Below, piece by piece: positions 44,149 to 53,321 of a stretch of DNA of 64,000 bases. The stretch spans positions 108,016 to 172,015 of the forward strand of contig NZ_KB899669.1 of assembly GCF_000378385.1 (NCBI RefSeq). The letters run 5' to 3'. The notes under the pieces were generated by a model. It worked only from the letters and a program-made list of their open reading frames with translations. It was not told where the DNA came from and did not search any database. The DNA is from Paenibacillus daejeonensis DSM 15491. Its GTDB lineage: Bacteria > Bacillota > Bacilli > Paenibacillales > Paenibacillaceae. A program made the translations under genes and the position numbers. The first letter of the stretch is position 1. Each line of letters opens with the position of its first letter.

Positions 44149-47100
44149 AATCAAACGATTTATTGATGAATTGGCGGGACAGCAATATGCCGACCGGCTG
44201 CCGCTTGGCGCGTGGCAAGCCCGTCGTTCAGTTTATGAGGGGCCGGGCGACTATCGGTATACGGACAGTGAGGAAGTCGCTGTCGGTACCGGAGACTGGC
44301 TGATTGATACGGGGATGACGATTTGCCTGGAGCAGACGGTTGAACTGCCGGCGTCTTGGCAGGGCGCTGCAGCCGGGCTGCTGGTGCGAGTCGGAGCTCC
44401 CGGACAATTCACCATGCACGAAGGACTGGTAACGCTGGACGGCGTGCCGCATCACGGGCTCGACCGCAACCGCAGCTATGCCTCGCTGCCCCCAGGCAAG
44501 TCCTCGTGGCAGGTATCCATCGAGCTCTACAATCCAATTGCCCAATCGGTCGATGCGCTGAATCATCAGAACGAGCCTGCCGAGTATGACCCGGCGCCGC
44601 TGCAGCTGCTGGAAAATGAGCTGGTGCTGGTCAATGAGCCGCTGCAGCGGCTGCTGTATACGGTGAAGGTATATTATGAGGCGGCAGCCTTGCTGCCGGA
44701 AGGCGATCTGAACCGCTCGGACATTATCCGTGCGCTTCATGGCACGGAGACAGAGTTCCGACGTCTCGCCCCGGCTGCTATCCGGCAGGGCGAGGGCTTG
44801 GCCGAGCTGGAGCAGCGCTTGCTCGATGCGGTCCGTCATACAGGTGCCCACAGCCGTGGCATTATGCATATGGTGGGCCAGTCGCATATCGACCTGGCCT
44901 GGTTGTGGCCGGCCAAGGAGACCATCCGCAAGTGCAGCCGAACGTTCTCGACGATGAGCACCCTGCTGGATGAGTATCCTGCGTTCACGTATGCGCAGAG
45001 CCAGCCGCAAACCTATGCGTACGTGAAGGAGCATTACCCGGCCCTGTATGAGCGGGTGAAGGCGCATATCGCTTCCGGCCGTTGGGAAGTGGTGGGCGGC
45101 ATGTGGATTGAGCCGGATCTTAATATTCCGTCCGGCGAGTCACTGGTGCGTCAGCTGATTCACGGCATGCGCTTCTATGAAGAGGAGTTCGGCGTGCGTC
45201 CGCGTATTGAATGGCTGCCGGATACCTTTGGCTACTGCGCTTCGCTGCCGCAGCTGCTTCGTCTGGCGGATATGGAATACTTCATGACGACCAAGATGAA
45301 CTGGAACGATACGAATCCGTTCCCTTATGATCTTTTTCAATGGACGGGAATCGATGGTACGTCGGTGCTCTCCTACCTGTGCCATGGCATCAATGAATAC
45401 ACGCATCCCCAGGAGCTGCGTACCCACTGGGACAGCTTCAAGCAGAAGTCCGCACATCCCGAGCAGATGCTGCTCTATGGCCACGGCGACGGTGGCGGTG
45501 GCGTGACCCGCGAGATGCTGGAATACGCTAAGCGATCGGAGGCTCTGCCAGGCTTGCCGGCGGCGAAGTTCAGCAACGCGCATGCGTTCTTCGACGGCAT
45601 TCGGGACTCGGGCGCGGCGCTCCCGGAATGGCAAGGTGACATGTATCTGGAGCTGCACCGGGGGACGTATACGACCCATGCCCGCAACAAGCTGTGGAAC
45701 CGTCAGGCCGAGGTGCTCTACCGGGATGCCGAGCTGTGGGGCACACTGGCGAAGCTGGTGACTGGCCAGGACGTGCCGTCAATGGAGGAGGGCTGGAAGC
45801 TGCTGCTCTTCAACCAGTTCCACGACATTATTCCGGGGACGTCGATCCCGCAAGTGTACGAGCGCTCGACGCAGGATTACAAGAAGATTCTCGCTTGTGG
45901 TGAGCAGGCAAAAGAAGCAGCCTTGTCGCTGCTGGCGAGCCGGTTGGATACAGAGGGTGAAGGCCAGCCGGTCGTGCTCTTCAACAGCCTCTCGTGGGAG
46001 CGTACGGATATCGTGACGCTGCTGGGCGGTAAGGAATGGCTGAAGCTGGAGGCTTACGACGGTGAAGGACAGCGGTTAGTGGGTGACAAGCATCTGCTCG
46101 AAGACGGCCGCATCGAATGGTCGATCCGGGTAGAGCGGATGCCAGCGCTGGGCACCTTCGTCATCTGGCTTCGCGAGCCGGCGAATGGCGACCAGGATGA
46201 GGCGGCTGCTACCACCACTCCTACACCAGCTGCGCCAGACGGGCGCTGGAAGACGGTGAACAGCCAGGATGAGACGGTGTCTGGCGCAGCACCGGTCTCG
46301 GCAAATGGACGTTGGGAGACGGCGCGCTACATCGTTGAGTGGAATGAACGCGGGCAATGGAGCCGGCTCCACGACAAGGCGGTAGGCCGCGAGGTGCTGG
46401 CTGCGAGCGAGACCGCGAATCAGTTCCAGCTGTTCCATGACCGGCCGCTCGTATGGGATGCCTGGGATATCGATCCAGCTTACGAACAGCATCCGGCTGG
46501 CGAAGCCCAGCTGCAGTCGGTTGACGTGGTACAGCAGGGCGAAGCTGCAGATATTCTTCGAATGTCATGGCAGCTGTCCGAATCAACAATCGAACAGGAT
46601 ATCGTCTTCCGCCATCATGACGGCCGAATTGACTTCGTGACCCGCGTCGACTGGCAGGAGTCGCACAGGCTGCTCAAGGTCGCCTTCCCCGTAGAGGTGC
46701 TGAGTGAGCAGGCCACCTATGAAATTCCGTTCGGTGCCATTCCGCGCAAGACGCACCGCAACACGAGCTGGGAGGAAGCGCAGTACGAGGTATGCGGCCA
46801 CCGCTGGGCAGACCTGTCCGAGCAGGGCTATGGCGTTGCGCTGCTCAATGACAGCAAGTATGGCTATGATATTAAAGGACACACACTCCGTCTGTCGCTG
46901 CTGCGTGCACCAGGCTGGCCTGATCCGGGCGCGGACCGGGGCGAGCACGAGTTCAAGTATTCCTTGCTGCCGCATGCCGGCAGCTGGCAAGAGGCAGCAG
47001 TCGTGAAGCGTGGCTATGAGCTGAACCACCCAGTGCAGAGCTTGTTGGCTACGCCTCACGAAGGAGAGCTGCCGGCGAGCCACAGCTTCGCCAAGCTGGA

Positions 47101-47338
47101 GGGCAAGCAGGTAATCCTGGATACGCTGAAGCCTGCGGAATCTGGCAAGGGGTATGTGCTGCGGATGTACGAATCGGGCGGCGGCCGCGAGCAGATCCGA
47201 CTGCAGCTGCCTGCTGCAGGTGAGGCCCAGGTTACCAACCTGCTGGAGCGTCCGCTCACACCGCTTGTGTGCGACGCCGGCAGCGTAGAGCTCCCGATGA
47301 AGCCGTATGAGGTTAAGACGGTTCATGTCGTTTGCTAG
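44141..47338 (+). CDS. Glycoside hydrolase family 38 alpha-mannosidase
   Basis: A 1065-residue GH38 enzyme. Zinc ligands are His249 and Asp251 (GQSHIDLAWLWP), the nucleophile Asp361 (WLPDTFGY) and His561 (FNQFHDIIPGTSI). It lacks a signal peptide. A low-complexity Thr/Pro/Ala stretch near 688-700 is followed by two similar blocks, PDGRWKTV and ANGRWETAR, about 25 residues apart, which look like a small duplication between the catalytic and beta-sandwich regions. With GH125 it would degrade mannose oligosaccharides brought in by LplABC. Confidence 0.93.
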   Translation: MLRIKRFIDELAGQQYADRLPLGAWQARRSVYEGPGDYRYTDSEEVAVGTGDWLIDTGMTICLEQTVELPASWQGAAAGLLVRVGAPGQFTMHEGLVTLDGVPHHGLDRNRSYASLPPGKSSWQVSIELYNPIAQSVDALNHQNEPAEYDPAPLQLLENELVLVNEPLQRLLYTVKVYYEAAALLPEGDLNRSDIIRALHGTETEFRRLAPAAIRQGEGLAELEQRLLDAVRHTGAHSRGIMHMVGQSHIDLAWLWPAKETIRKCSRTFSTMSTLLDEYPAFTYAQSQPQTYAYVKEHYPALYERVKAHIASGRWEVVGGMWIEPDLNIPSGESLVRQLIHGMRFYEEEFGVRPRIEWLPDTFGYCASLPQLLRLADMEYFMTTKMNWNDTNPFPYDLFQWTGIDGTSVLSYLCHGINEYTHPQELRTHWDSFKQKSAHPEQMLLYGHGDGGGGVTREMLEYAKRSEALPGLPAAKFSNAHAFFDGIRDSGAALPEWQGDMYLELHRGTYTTHARNKLWNRQAEVLYRDAELWGTLAKLVTGQDVPSMEEGWKLLLFNQFHDIIPGTSIPQVYERSTQDYKKILACGEQAKEAALSLLASRLDTEGEGQPVVLFNSLSWERTDIVTLLGGKEWLKLEAYDGEGQRLVGDKHLLEDGRIEWSIRVERMPALGTFVIWLREPANGDQDEAAATTTPTPAAPDGRWKTVNSQDETVSGAAPVSANGRWETARYIVEWNERGQWSRLHDKAVGREVLAASETANQFQLFHDRPLVWDAWDIDPAYEQHPAGEAQLQSVDVVQQGEAADILRMSWQLSESTIEQDIVFRHHDGRIDFVTRVDWQESHRLLKVAFPVEVLSEQATYEIPFGAIPRKTHRNTSWEEAQYEVCGHRWADLSEQGYGVALLNDSKYGYDIKGHTLRLSLLRAPGWPDPGADRGEHEFKYSLLPHAGSWQEAAVVKRGYELNHPVQSLLATPHEGELPASHSFAKLEGKQVILDTLKPAESGKGYVLRMYESGGGREQIRLQLPAAGEAQVTNLLERPLTPLVCDAGSVELPMKPYEVKTVHVVC

Positions 47339-47368
47339 CGCTGGCTGAGTGGCTTGCTGTAATACTAA

Positions 47369-47549
47369 CGACAAAAATACAATTAGATCTAGCCTTAGAG
47401 AGGATAATGCGGCTCGTAAGGACAAAAGTGCAGTTAATATCGCCGGAATCTCCTTGAATTTTCCATAAACAAGCGGATTAGTTGTACTTTTGACTTTACC
47501 CCCGTCATGTCACTCGGATCATCGGTTATGAACTGTATTTTTGTCTTTA
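47369..47549. repeat. Palindromic intergenic repeat element
   Basis: Two nested imperfect inverted repeats. The outer pair is CGACAAAAATACAATT (47369-47384) against ACTGTATTTTTGTCTTT (47532-47548). The inner pair is GTAAGGACAAAAGTGCAGTT (47416-47435, extending to 47440) against the reverse complement at 47476-47500. All four arms share the motif GACAAAARTRCARTTA. It is non-coding. It may be a small mobile or dispersed repeat, as its arms look like copies of one another. Confidence 0.55.
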
Positions 47550-47874
47550 GAGGGGGGCTAGGGATGAAGGAATGAAACGCGCTACGCCGCAAAACGTCTT
47601 GGGGTAGCCGGTTCACCTTGCTCGCCTTGTTTTTCCTGGTTTGGCTGTCTTATGGAGCAGCATACAGGTTGATCCATAGTCAATCCTTAAGCTGGCGTGA
47701 TAGACTTAAGTGTTCGAGTTCGAGGGTGCGGCCGACTTAGCGGCCGCTTCTTCCCTATACCTGCACGGATGGATATCAAGGAGGTGCTCCGCTCAGGCTG
47801 CCGAAGCTGCCGGAGCCCTTCCTTGCTGTCTGTCCCATGCATCTAGCGCTCATCCGAGAGAAAGGGGGATCAGG
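47550..47874 (+). other. Gap between the GH38 gene and the kinase gene
   Basis: Beyond the palindromic element nothing firm is seen. A short reading frame at about 47570-47740 encodes a basic stretch and one hydrophobic segment (RFTLLALFFLVWLSYGAAYR) but has a stop just after the only ATG and no ribosome site, so it may be a gene remnant. GCGGCCG/CGGCCGC near 47738 forms a small dyad. Confidence 0.3.
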
Positions 47875-49692
47875 ATGCGAACCATCCACAGGTGGCGAGA
47901 GCAATTAAGCGGTTACACACCGCTGCGCGATAATATGTTCGTCAAGCTGATGATCGTATTTGCCCTGATCTCGGTGCTGACCATCGCTGTTGTTTCTTAT
48001 ATGCTATATCTCTATCTGTCCCGTTCAATCATCGGCACGGAGCTGGACACGCAGAAGAAAGCAATTGCCAGTGTCAGCCAGTACCTGGAGCAGCGATATG
48101 AAACGACGCAGTCCTTCATGAACTCGGTCTACCGGGACAACCGGTTGGCTCAGGATCTGGTCTACTATCTGCAGCATTCCTTCGAAGATTATATCCGCTT
48201 TCGATTGGACCAGTCCTATGAGAATCTGCTTACCAACCCCAGACAGATTACGGTTACGCTGAAGCAGGCGCTGGAGGATATGCCGGAGCTCCGGCATATT
48301 TTGCTCTACAGCGCCGACCGACAGACGCTGCATGTATACAGCCAGGACCGCGAGCCTGTCATTATTCCGACGAATGCCGCCCGGTCCTTTATCCCCGATG
48401 TCATGGCGAGCGAGGCCGCCGCTGCTTCGGTACCCAATGTCTGGATTCGCCGGGCGGTGCCGCATCTGGAGGGTAATCTGTATTCCTTCCGCGTGCCAAT
48501 TAATGACCCGGTGGCGATGAAGCAGATCGGCCAGCTGATGTTCTACTATGATGCAGAGACAATTGGCTCGGTCGTCGATACGTCTTCCGAAGGGGTCAAG
48601 GGCAGCATCCTGGTGCTGTCGCCGGAAGGGGACGTCATCTACGACTCTTCCGAGCGTTATTACGATGGACGCTATCCTTATCTGCAGGCGATCCAATCGC
48701 TCAACGAGATCGAGGAGTTGGAGGAATCCGCCTATGTGACCCGGCAGCCGCAGCATCAGGCAGGCTTCATTGTAGCTGGCGTCGCCCCGATCAGAGAAGT
48801 CGCGGAGTCCTATGAGGGCATTCGCCGCACCATTATTATAGTTAGCCTGCTGAGTATGCTTGTCGTTGTGCTCGTGCCGTCGGTATTCGTTCTGAATGTC
48901 GCCAAGCGGACGTACAAGATTATCCGCTTCATGCGCAAGGTCGAGCAGGGCAATCTGGGTGCACGTCTGCAGGATAAGCACAAGGATGAGCTCGGCCAGA
49001 TCGCCAATAGCTTCAACCGGATGCTGGAGGAGCTGAGCCGGCATATTGAACGGGAATACAAGGCAGAGATCCGGCAAAAGCATGCCGAGCTGGCAGCGCT
49101 GCAGGCGCGCATCAATCCGCATTTCCTGCACAATACATTGGAGGTCATTCGGATGCGGGCGATTTCGCGGGGTGTCCACGACGTTGGCGAGATGATCTAC
49201 GCCCTGGCCATGCTGTTCCGCAGCTTCGTCCGCCCCGATCCCCAATTGACGCTCACGGATGAGCTGGAGAACTGCCGTCTGTATCTGGAGCTGTTCCGCA
49301 TTCGCTATCAGGACCATTTCACCTATGAGATCGATTATGAACCCCGCTTGGGTGAGCTGCCGGTCGCTCGCATGCTCATCCAGCCAGTCATTGAGAATTA
49401 TATTGTTCATGGCATTCGGATCGGTCAGCGCGATAACAAGCTCAACATCAAAGCGACGGAGCGGGAAGGCCTGCTCACCATCCAGGTTTGGGACAATGGC
49501 GTAGGCATCGAAAAAGAACGGTTGGAGCAGATCCAGGACCGGCTCGAACAGTCCGAGGACAAAGGGCAGTCGTTCGGGCTGCGGAGCGTTCACGAACGCA
49601 TTCGGCTGTTGTACGGCAATGCCTACGGCATCCGTATGGAAAGCTCGCCAGGCGAAGGCACGACCGTCTGGATTCAATTTCCCGCTGGTTAG
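47875..49692 (+). CDS. Sensor histidine kinase, YesM type
   Basis: A 605-residue kinase. A first helix (about 24-46) and a second (about 320-345) enclose an extracellular Cache-like sensor. HAMP follows (about 345-398), then the His_kinase domain with His416 in INPHFLHNTLEVIRMRAI, and a HATPase with DNGVGIEKERLEQ and FGLRSVHERIRLLYG. ATG 47875 follows AAAGGGGGA; the longer upstream frame is not needed. It pairs with the next gene and probably senses sugars or the loaded binding protein for the glycan operon. Confidence 0.92.
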   Translation: MRTIHRWREQLSGYTPLRDNMFVKLMIVFALISVLTIAVVSYMLYLYLSRSIIGTELDTQKKAIASVSQYLEQRYETTQSFMNSVYRDNRLAQDLVYYLQHSFEDYIRFRLDQSYENLLTNPRQITVTLKQALEDMPELRHILLYSADRQTLHVYSQDREPVIIPTNAARSFIPDVMASEAAAASVPNVWIRRAVPHLEGNLYSFRVPINDPVAMKQIGQLMFYYDAETIGSVVDTSSEGVKGSILVLSPEGDVIYDSSERYYDGRYPYLQAIQSLNEIEELEESAYVTRQPQHQAGFIVAGVAPIREVAESYEGIRRTIIIVSLLSMLVVVLVPSVFVLNVAKRTYKIIRFMRKVEQGNLGARLQDKHKDELGQIANSFNRMLEELSRHIEREYKAEIRQKHAELAALQARINPHFLHNTLEVIRMRAISRGVHDVGEMIYALAMLFRSFVRPDPQLTLTDELENCRLYLELFRIRYQDHFTYEIDYEPRLGELPVARMLIQPVIENYIVHGIRIGQRDNKLNIKATEREGLLTIQVWDNGVGIEKERLEQIQDRLEQSEDKGQSFGLRSVHERIRLLYGNAYGIRMESSPGEGTTVWIQFPAG

Positions 49693-49704
49693 GAGGAGAA
49701 GCGA

Positions 49705-51213
49705 ATGTACCGCGTTATCATTGTGGATGATGAACCTTTTATTATCGAGGGATTGTATTATATTATCGACTGGTCGGCCTTGGGTCTGGAAATCGTCGGT
49801 CATGCGCCCAACGGTCAGGCGGCACTGGAGCTGCTAAGCGAACGGGGCGCCGATATTCTGGTAACGGACATCTCCATGCCGGTGATGGGCGGTCTGGAGC
49901 TGATCGACAAGGCCAGGCAGCTCTATCCCGAGCTGAAGATCGTTGTACTGAGCGGCTACAATGAATTCGATTATCTGAAGCAAGCGATGCGTGCCGGCAT
50001 TGAGAATTATCTGCTGAAGCCTGTCAATGTGGAGGAGCTCCGGGCGACGATGGCGGGCACGGTGGAGAAGCTGCGTGCCGGAACAACGGAGCGCTGGTCG
50101 GACGAAGATATGGATATTCTCCGCAATACGATCGTGTATCGATGGCTTACCGGAGCGATTGCTCCGGGCGAGCTGAGGGAGCGAGCGGCTACGCTTGATT
50201 TGCCCATTGCGTCACCTTACTATTTGGCTGCGATGATCCGCCGGGAGCAGGCCGGAGAGACGGATTATGAGCAGGTGAAGCGGGAGGTCTCCGGCTCTGC
50301 AGCGCTGGTCCTTCCAAATCTGACAGGTGAGATCGTTATTCTCTATGTCTCGGAAACAGCAGAGGACTTGAAGGCGATGGCGTTAGCACAGTTGAAGCCG
50401 CTGTTGACTGAGCTCGGGAGTCCCGCTCATCTCGCGCTGGGCACAATTGCGGAGGGAGCCAGAGCCGTCCATGTCAGCTACACGCATGCGGTTGCAGCAG
50501 TAGACTATGCGATGGTGAAGCCACTGGGCGGCGTACTGGATTATGAAGCGCTGAAGCGGAAGGAATCCTCCGGCGAGCATCAGGAAGCACTGGACTGGGA
50601 CAGCTATGCCCGGCTGATTCCGCTGCGGGATAAGGAGCAGTTGGCTTCCCATATTTCGGATGATTTCACGCGTATGCTGGAGCAGCCAGGGATAACGCCG
50701 GCCACGATGCGCAATGTAGCCGTTGAGCTCATCGTCCGGTTCAAAACCGAGCTGCAGGCGCTACGCAGCATGGAGGAGCCGGAGCTGTATCAGGAAGAAC
50801 TGCTGCTAGCGGCAAGCAGCACCTCGGTTGCAACGTTGATTAGGGCGGTACAGGAGGTCGCCGCCCAGACCGTAGATGCGCTGGTGAAGGCAGTTCGCAG
50901 CCCGGTCATTGATCAGGTGCTAGCCCGCGTGGCCGCCGATTATCGCGAACCGCTATCGCTGAAGTCGTTGGGCAAGGAATACAAGATTCATCCGGTTTAT
51001 CTGGGGCAGTTATTTCATAAGGAAATGAAAGAATCGTTTACCGAGTATCTCAACAAATACCGGATCGACACAGCAAAAATGCTGTTGCGCAGCAGCAACA
51101 GCAAGGTGCAGGAAATCGCTCAGGAGGTAGGGTACTGGGAGACGGGCTATTTTTACAAGCAATTCAAGAAGTATGTGGGTGTCTCACCTATGGACTACCG
51201 GGAGTTAACCTAG
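49705..51213 (+). CDS. Response regulator, YesN type (receiver plus AraC domain)
   Basis: A 502-residue regulator. Receiver domain at 1-120 with VDDEPF and phospho-acceptor Asp55 (DILVTDISMPVMGG) and Lys in YLLKPVN. A linker of about 250 residues precedes two AraC helix-turn-helix motifs (SLKSLGKEYKIHPVYLGQLFHKE near 415-437 and VQEIAQEVGYWETGYFYKQFKKY). It starts 12 bases after the kinase stop with AGGAGG. Likely activator of the glycan operon upstream. Confidence 0.93.
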   Translation: MYRVIIVDDEPFIIEGLYYIIDWSALGLEIVGHAPNGQAALELLSERGADILVTDISMPVMGGLELIDKARQLYPELKIVVLSGYNEFDYLKQAMRAGIENYLLKPVNVEELRATMAGTVEKLRAGTTERWSDEDMDILRNTIVYRWLTGAIAPGELRERAATLDLPIASPYYLAAMIRREQAGETDYEQVKREVSGSAALVLPNLTGEIVILYVSETAEDLKAMALAQLKPLLTELGSPAHLALGTIAEGARAVHVSYTHAVAAVDYAMVKPLGGVLDYEALKRKESSGEHQEALDWDSYARLIPLRDKEQLASHISDDFTRMLEQPGITPATMRNVAVELIVRFKTELQALRSMEEPELYQEELLLAASSTSVATLIRAVQEVAAQTVDALVKAVRSPVIDQVLARVAADYREPLSLKSLGKEYKIHPVYLGQLFHKEMKESFTEYLNKYRIDTAKMLLRSSNSKVQEIAQEVGYWETGYFYKQFKKYVGVSPMDYRELT

Positions 51214-51237
51214 CGAGAATGGTCGTCTCCGGGCTGA

Positions 51238-52254
51238 CTATTGGGCAGTTACGACCGTAACATCATCAGCATGGACCTGACTTAAAAAATGAGCAGTCCG
51301 CTGGATATATTCTTCCGGATGCACCTGGAAGAGGAGCTCGTGCTTGCCGCCGGGTACGATCCATCCTCCAGAGAGCGGGTGCGTCTGAAGAGCAGACACC
51401 GCCTCTGCAATGTGTACTGGTGCTTTGTCGTCCGCTGTTCCATGCATCATATAGATCGGCAGGTCAAAAGCGGTCTGACGAGCTTCCTCCGCCTGCAGCT
51501 GGCTAAAGCTGGTCCCCGTCCACAACGGCAACAGGGCCTGAATGAGCGGTTTCGATGGGAACCTGGGCAGTTGAACAAACGCACGGACATTATCGAATAG
51601 CGTATCGGGATCGGCCAAAAAGGTACTGTCCAGAATCAAGGCATCTATGGCATCGGTGTGGAGCGCTGCCTGCAGCGCCGTACCGGCACCCATGGAGAAG
51701 CCCCACACAATAATCTCCTCCGAGCCTTGCACCCGGACGTAGTCAATAGCGGCGAGCAACTGCTGCGCTTCTTCCTGTCCGCCTGTGACCGGTGCGCGGT
51801 CGATCTTGGAGGCATAGCCGTAGTCGAAGAGAAGGACGTTATAATTAAGGGTATGGACTCGTTCAGTCAATTCGTACATGGGCACCCAGGTTTCTTCGCG
51901 GTTGGCACCATAGCCGTGACTGAAAACGATGGTACGGACTGAGTCCTGGGGCGCAGGAATATACCAGCCATGGACTGCGGTCCTGCCGCTCGCACTGGGG
52001 AAGCTCACGTCACTGTAGGCCAGGTTCTTGGCTTCCATCGGATTGGAGATAAGCGGCGCTACATAAGGGTAAGCAATGAACCAGGCGATGAAGCCGTGAA
52101 AGGCCAGGACGAGAAGGAGCCCGAAGAGGAGCAGCGATGAAAGCAAGGCAACCCAAATTCGGCGTCTTCGTGATAGTGGCTTAGTTTTGATGGATGGTGA
52201 AGGAATGAAGCGCAGGCTGTCCTGGGTCTTGGTTGCAGTGGCAGAGGTGTGCAT
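51238..52254 (-). CDS. Membrane-anchored alpha/beta hydrolase
   Basis: A 338-residue protein. A basic N-terminus (PLSRRRRIWVALL) is followed by a single long hydrophobic segment (about 34-66), then an alpha/beta hydrolase outside or at the membrane: VFSHGYGANREETW near 109-122, nucleophile elbow GFSMGAGTAL near 176-185, Asp in HGTADDKAP and His in GGKHELLF. GGGAGGAAT precedes the ATG. A cre-like AGAAAGCGCTTTAT at about 52287-52300 differs at three positions. Substrate unknown. Confidence 0.85.
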   Translation of the reverse strand: MHTSATATKTQDSLRFIPSPSIKTKPLSRRRRIWVALLSSLLLFGLLLVLAFHGFIAWFIAYPYVAPLISNPMEAKNLAYSDVSFPSASGRTAVHGWYIPAPQDSVRTIVFSHGYGANREETWVPMYELTERVHTLNYNVLLFDYGYASKIDRAPVTGGQEEAQQLLAAIDYVRVQGSEEIIVWGFSMGAGTALQAALHTDAIDALILDSTFLADPDTLFDNVRAFVQLPRFPSKPLIQALLPLWTGTSFSQLQAEEARQTAFDLPIYMMHGTADDKAPVHIAEAVSALQTHPLSGGWIVPGGKHELLFQVHPEEYIQRTAHFLSQVHADDVTVVTAQ

Positions 52255-52465
52255 GACAGCGATTCCTCCCTTAGCATGTCAGTTTAAGAAAGCGCTTTAT
52301 AAGTTAATCGTATGATGATTAAACCGCAGTGTCAATGAAAGAAGGGGGATTGTAAGGCGCTTGTAATGCCGTTGAAATATATGCCCTATGCTAGACGGGT
52401 TCCCTGGCGATAGGTTATACTAGATGAACATAAGTTTCATTCTATGGAACAAGGGGGCGGCCGCA

Positions 52466-53215
52466 ATGGAAGAAGGAAAGTCGACGATTCGGGCTGTCGA
52501 GCGTGCGCTGGATATCCTCCTGTGCTTCACTTCCGGTACAGATCTGGCGATGAGCGAGATCGCCGAACGGGTGGGTCTGCACAAGAGCACGGTACATCGC
52601 ATGCTGGCAACACTGGAGGAGAAGGGCTTCGTCATGCGTGATCGGGCAACGGATCGCTACCGGCTAGGTATGCGGGTATGGGAGCTGTCAGCCCATTTGT
52701 CGGATACGGATGATCCTGCGGTGATCTGGCTTCCTGAAATGGAGCGGCTTCGTGACCAGTTGGGCGAGACCGTAAGTCTCTACGTTAGGGATGGCCAGGA
52801 ACGGATTCGAATTCAGGCGGTACAGAGCAATCAAGCGGTTCGGCGGGTAGCGCCTGTCGGCGTTCGGCTGCCACTCTATGTCGGCGCATCGAGTAAGGTG
52901 CTGGTAGCATTTGCGGAAGCAGAGGAGCGCAATTTAATACTCGCAGACGCTTCATGGCCTGCAGGTGTAGACGCAGAGGCTTATCGGAGACAGCTTGATG
53001 AGATTGTGCAGGCGGGATATGCGACGAGTATCGAAGAGCGGGAGGCGGGGGCTGCGGCAGTTGCAGCGCCAATCTTCGATCGGAGTGGCCGACTGGCAGC
53101 TGTGCTGTCCATATCCGGGCCAGCCAGCCGATTGACCATGGAGCGGATGCGTGAGATCGCACCTGTGGTCATGGAGGCTTCTCGCTTAATGGGGACTATG
53201 CTTCGTTCCGGTTGA
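52466..53215 (+). CDS. IclR-family transcriptional regulator
   Basis: About 249 residues. N-terminal winged helix (RALDILLCFTSGTDLAMSEIAERVGLHKSTVHRMLATLEEKGF near 11-54) and a C-terminal effector domain with GVRLPLYVGASSKVLVAFAEAE and the AAAVAAPIFDRSGRLAAVLSISGPASR segment. AAGGGGGCGG precedes ATG 52466. No obvious target operon is beside it; the effector is unknown. Confidence 0.92.
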   Translation: MEEGKSTIRAVERALDILLCFTSGTDLAMSEIAERVGLHKSTVHRMLATLEEKGFVMRDRATDRYRLGMRVWELSAHLSDTDDPAVIWLPEMERLRDQLGETVSLYVRDGQERIRIQAVQSNQAVRRVAPVGVRLPLYVGASSKVLVAFAEAEERNLILADASWPAGVDAEAYRRQLDEIVQAGYATSIEEREAGAAAVAAPIFDRSGRLAAVLSISGPASRLTMERMREIAPVVMEASRLMGTMLRSG

Positions 53216-53250
53216 ATAAGGGTAGATAGAGCCCGTCATACGCTATAACA

Positions 53251-53291
53251 GCAAAGAGCCGCCAGGATGCTAGCATCCGGCGGCTCTTTGC
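53251..53291. terminator. Bidirectional terminator between the IclR gene and gbsR
   Basis: GCAAAGAGCCGCC (53251-53263) and GGATGC (53265-53270) pair with GCATCC (53273-53278) and GGCGGCTCTTTGC (53279-53291), leaving a two-base loop and one bulged A. Confidence 0.75.
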
Positions 53292-53321
53292 TGCGTAATC
53301 TATACTCTGCGATCTATCCGA

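Noticed and set aside
47710-47874. Longer N-terminus (55 extra residues) for the YesM kinase
   Set aside because: The extension is low-quality sequence with no ribosome site, while ATG 47875 has a strong one and the family starts there.
48025-49803. 592-residue open frame opposite the YesM gene
   Set aside because: Antisense to a well-supported kinase with all motifs; no family resemblance.
52287-52300. cre site ahead of the membrane-anchored hydrolase
   Set aside because: AGAAAGCGCTTTAT keeps the core but differs at three consensus positions, too weak to call.
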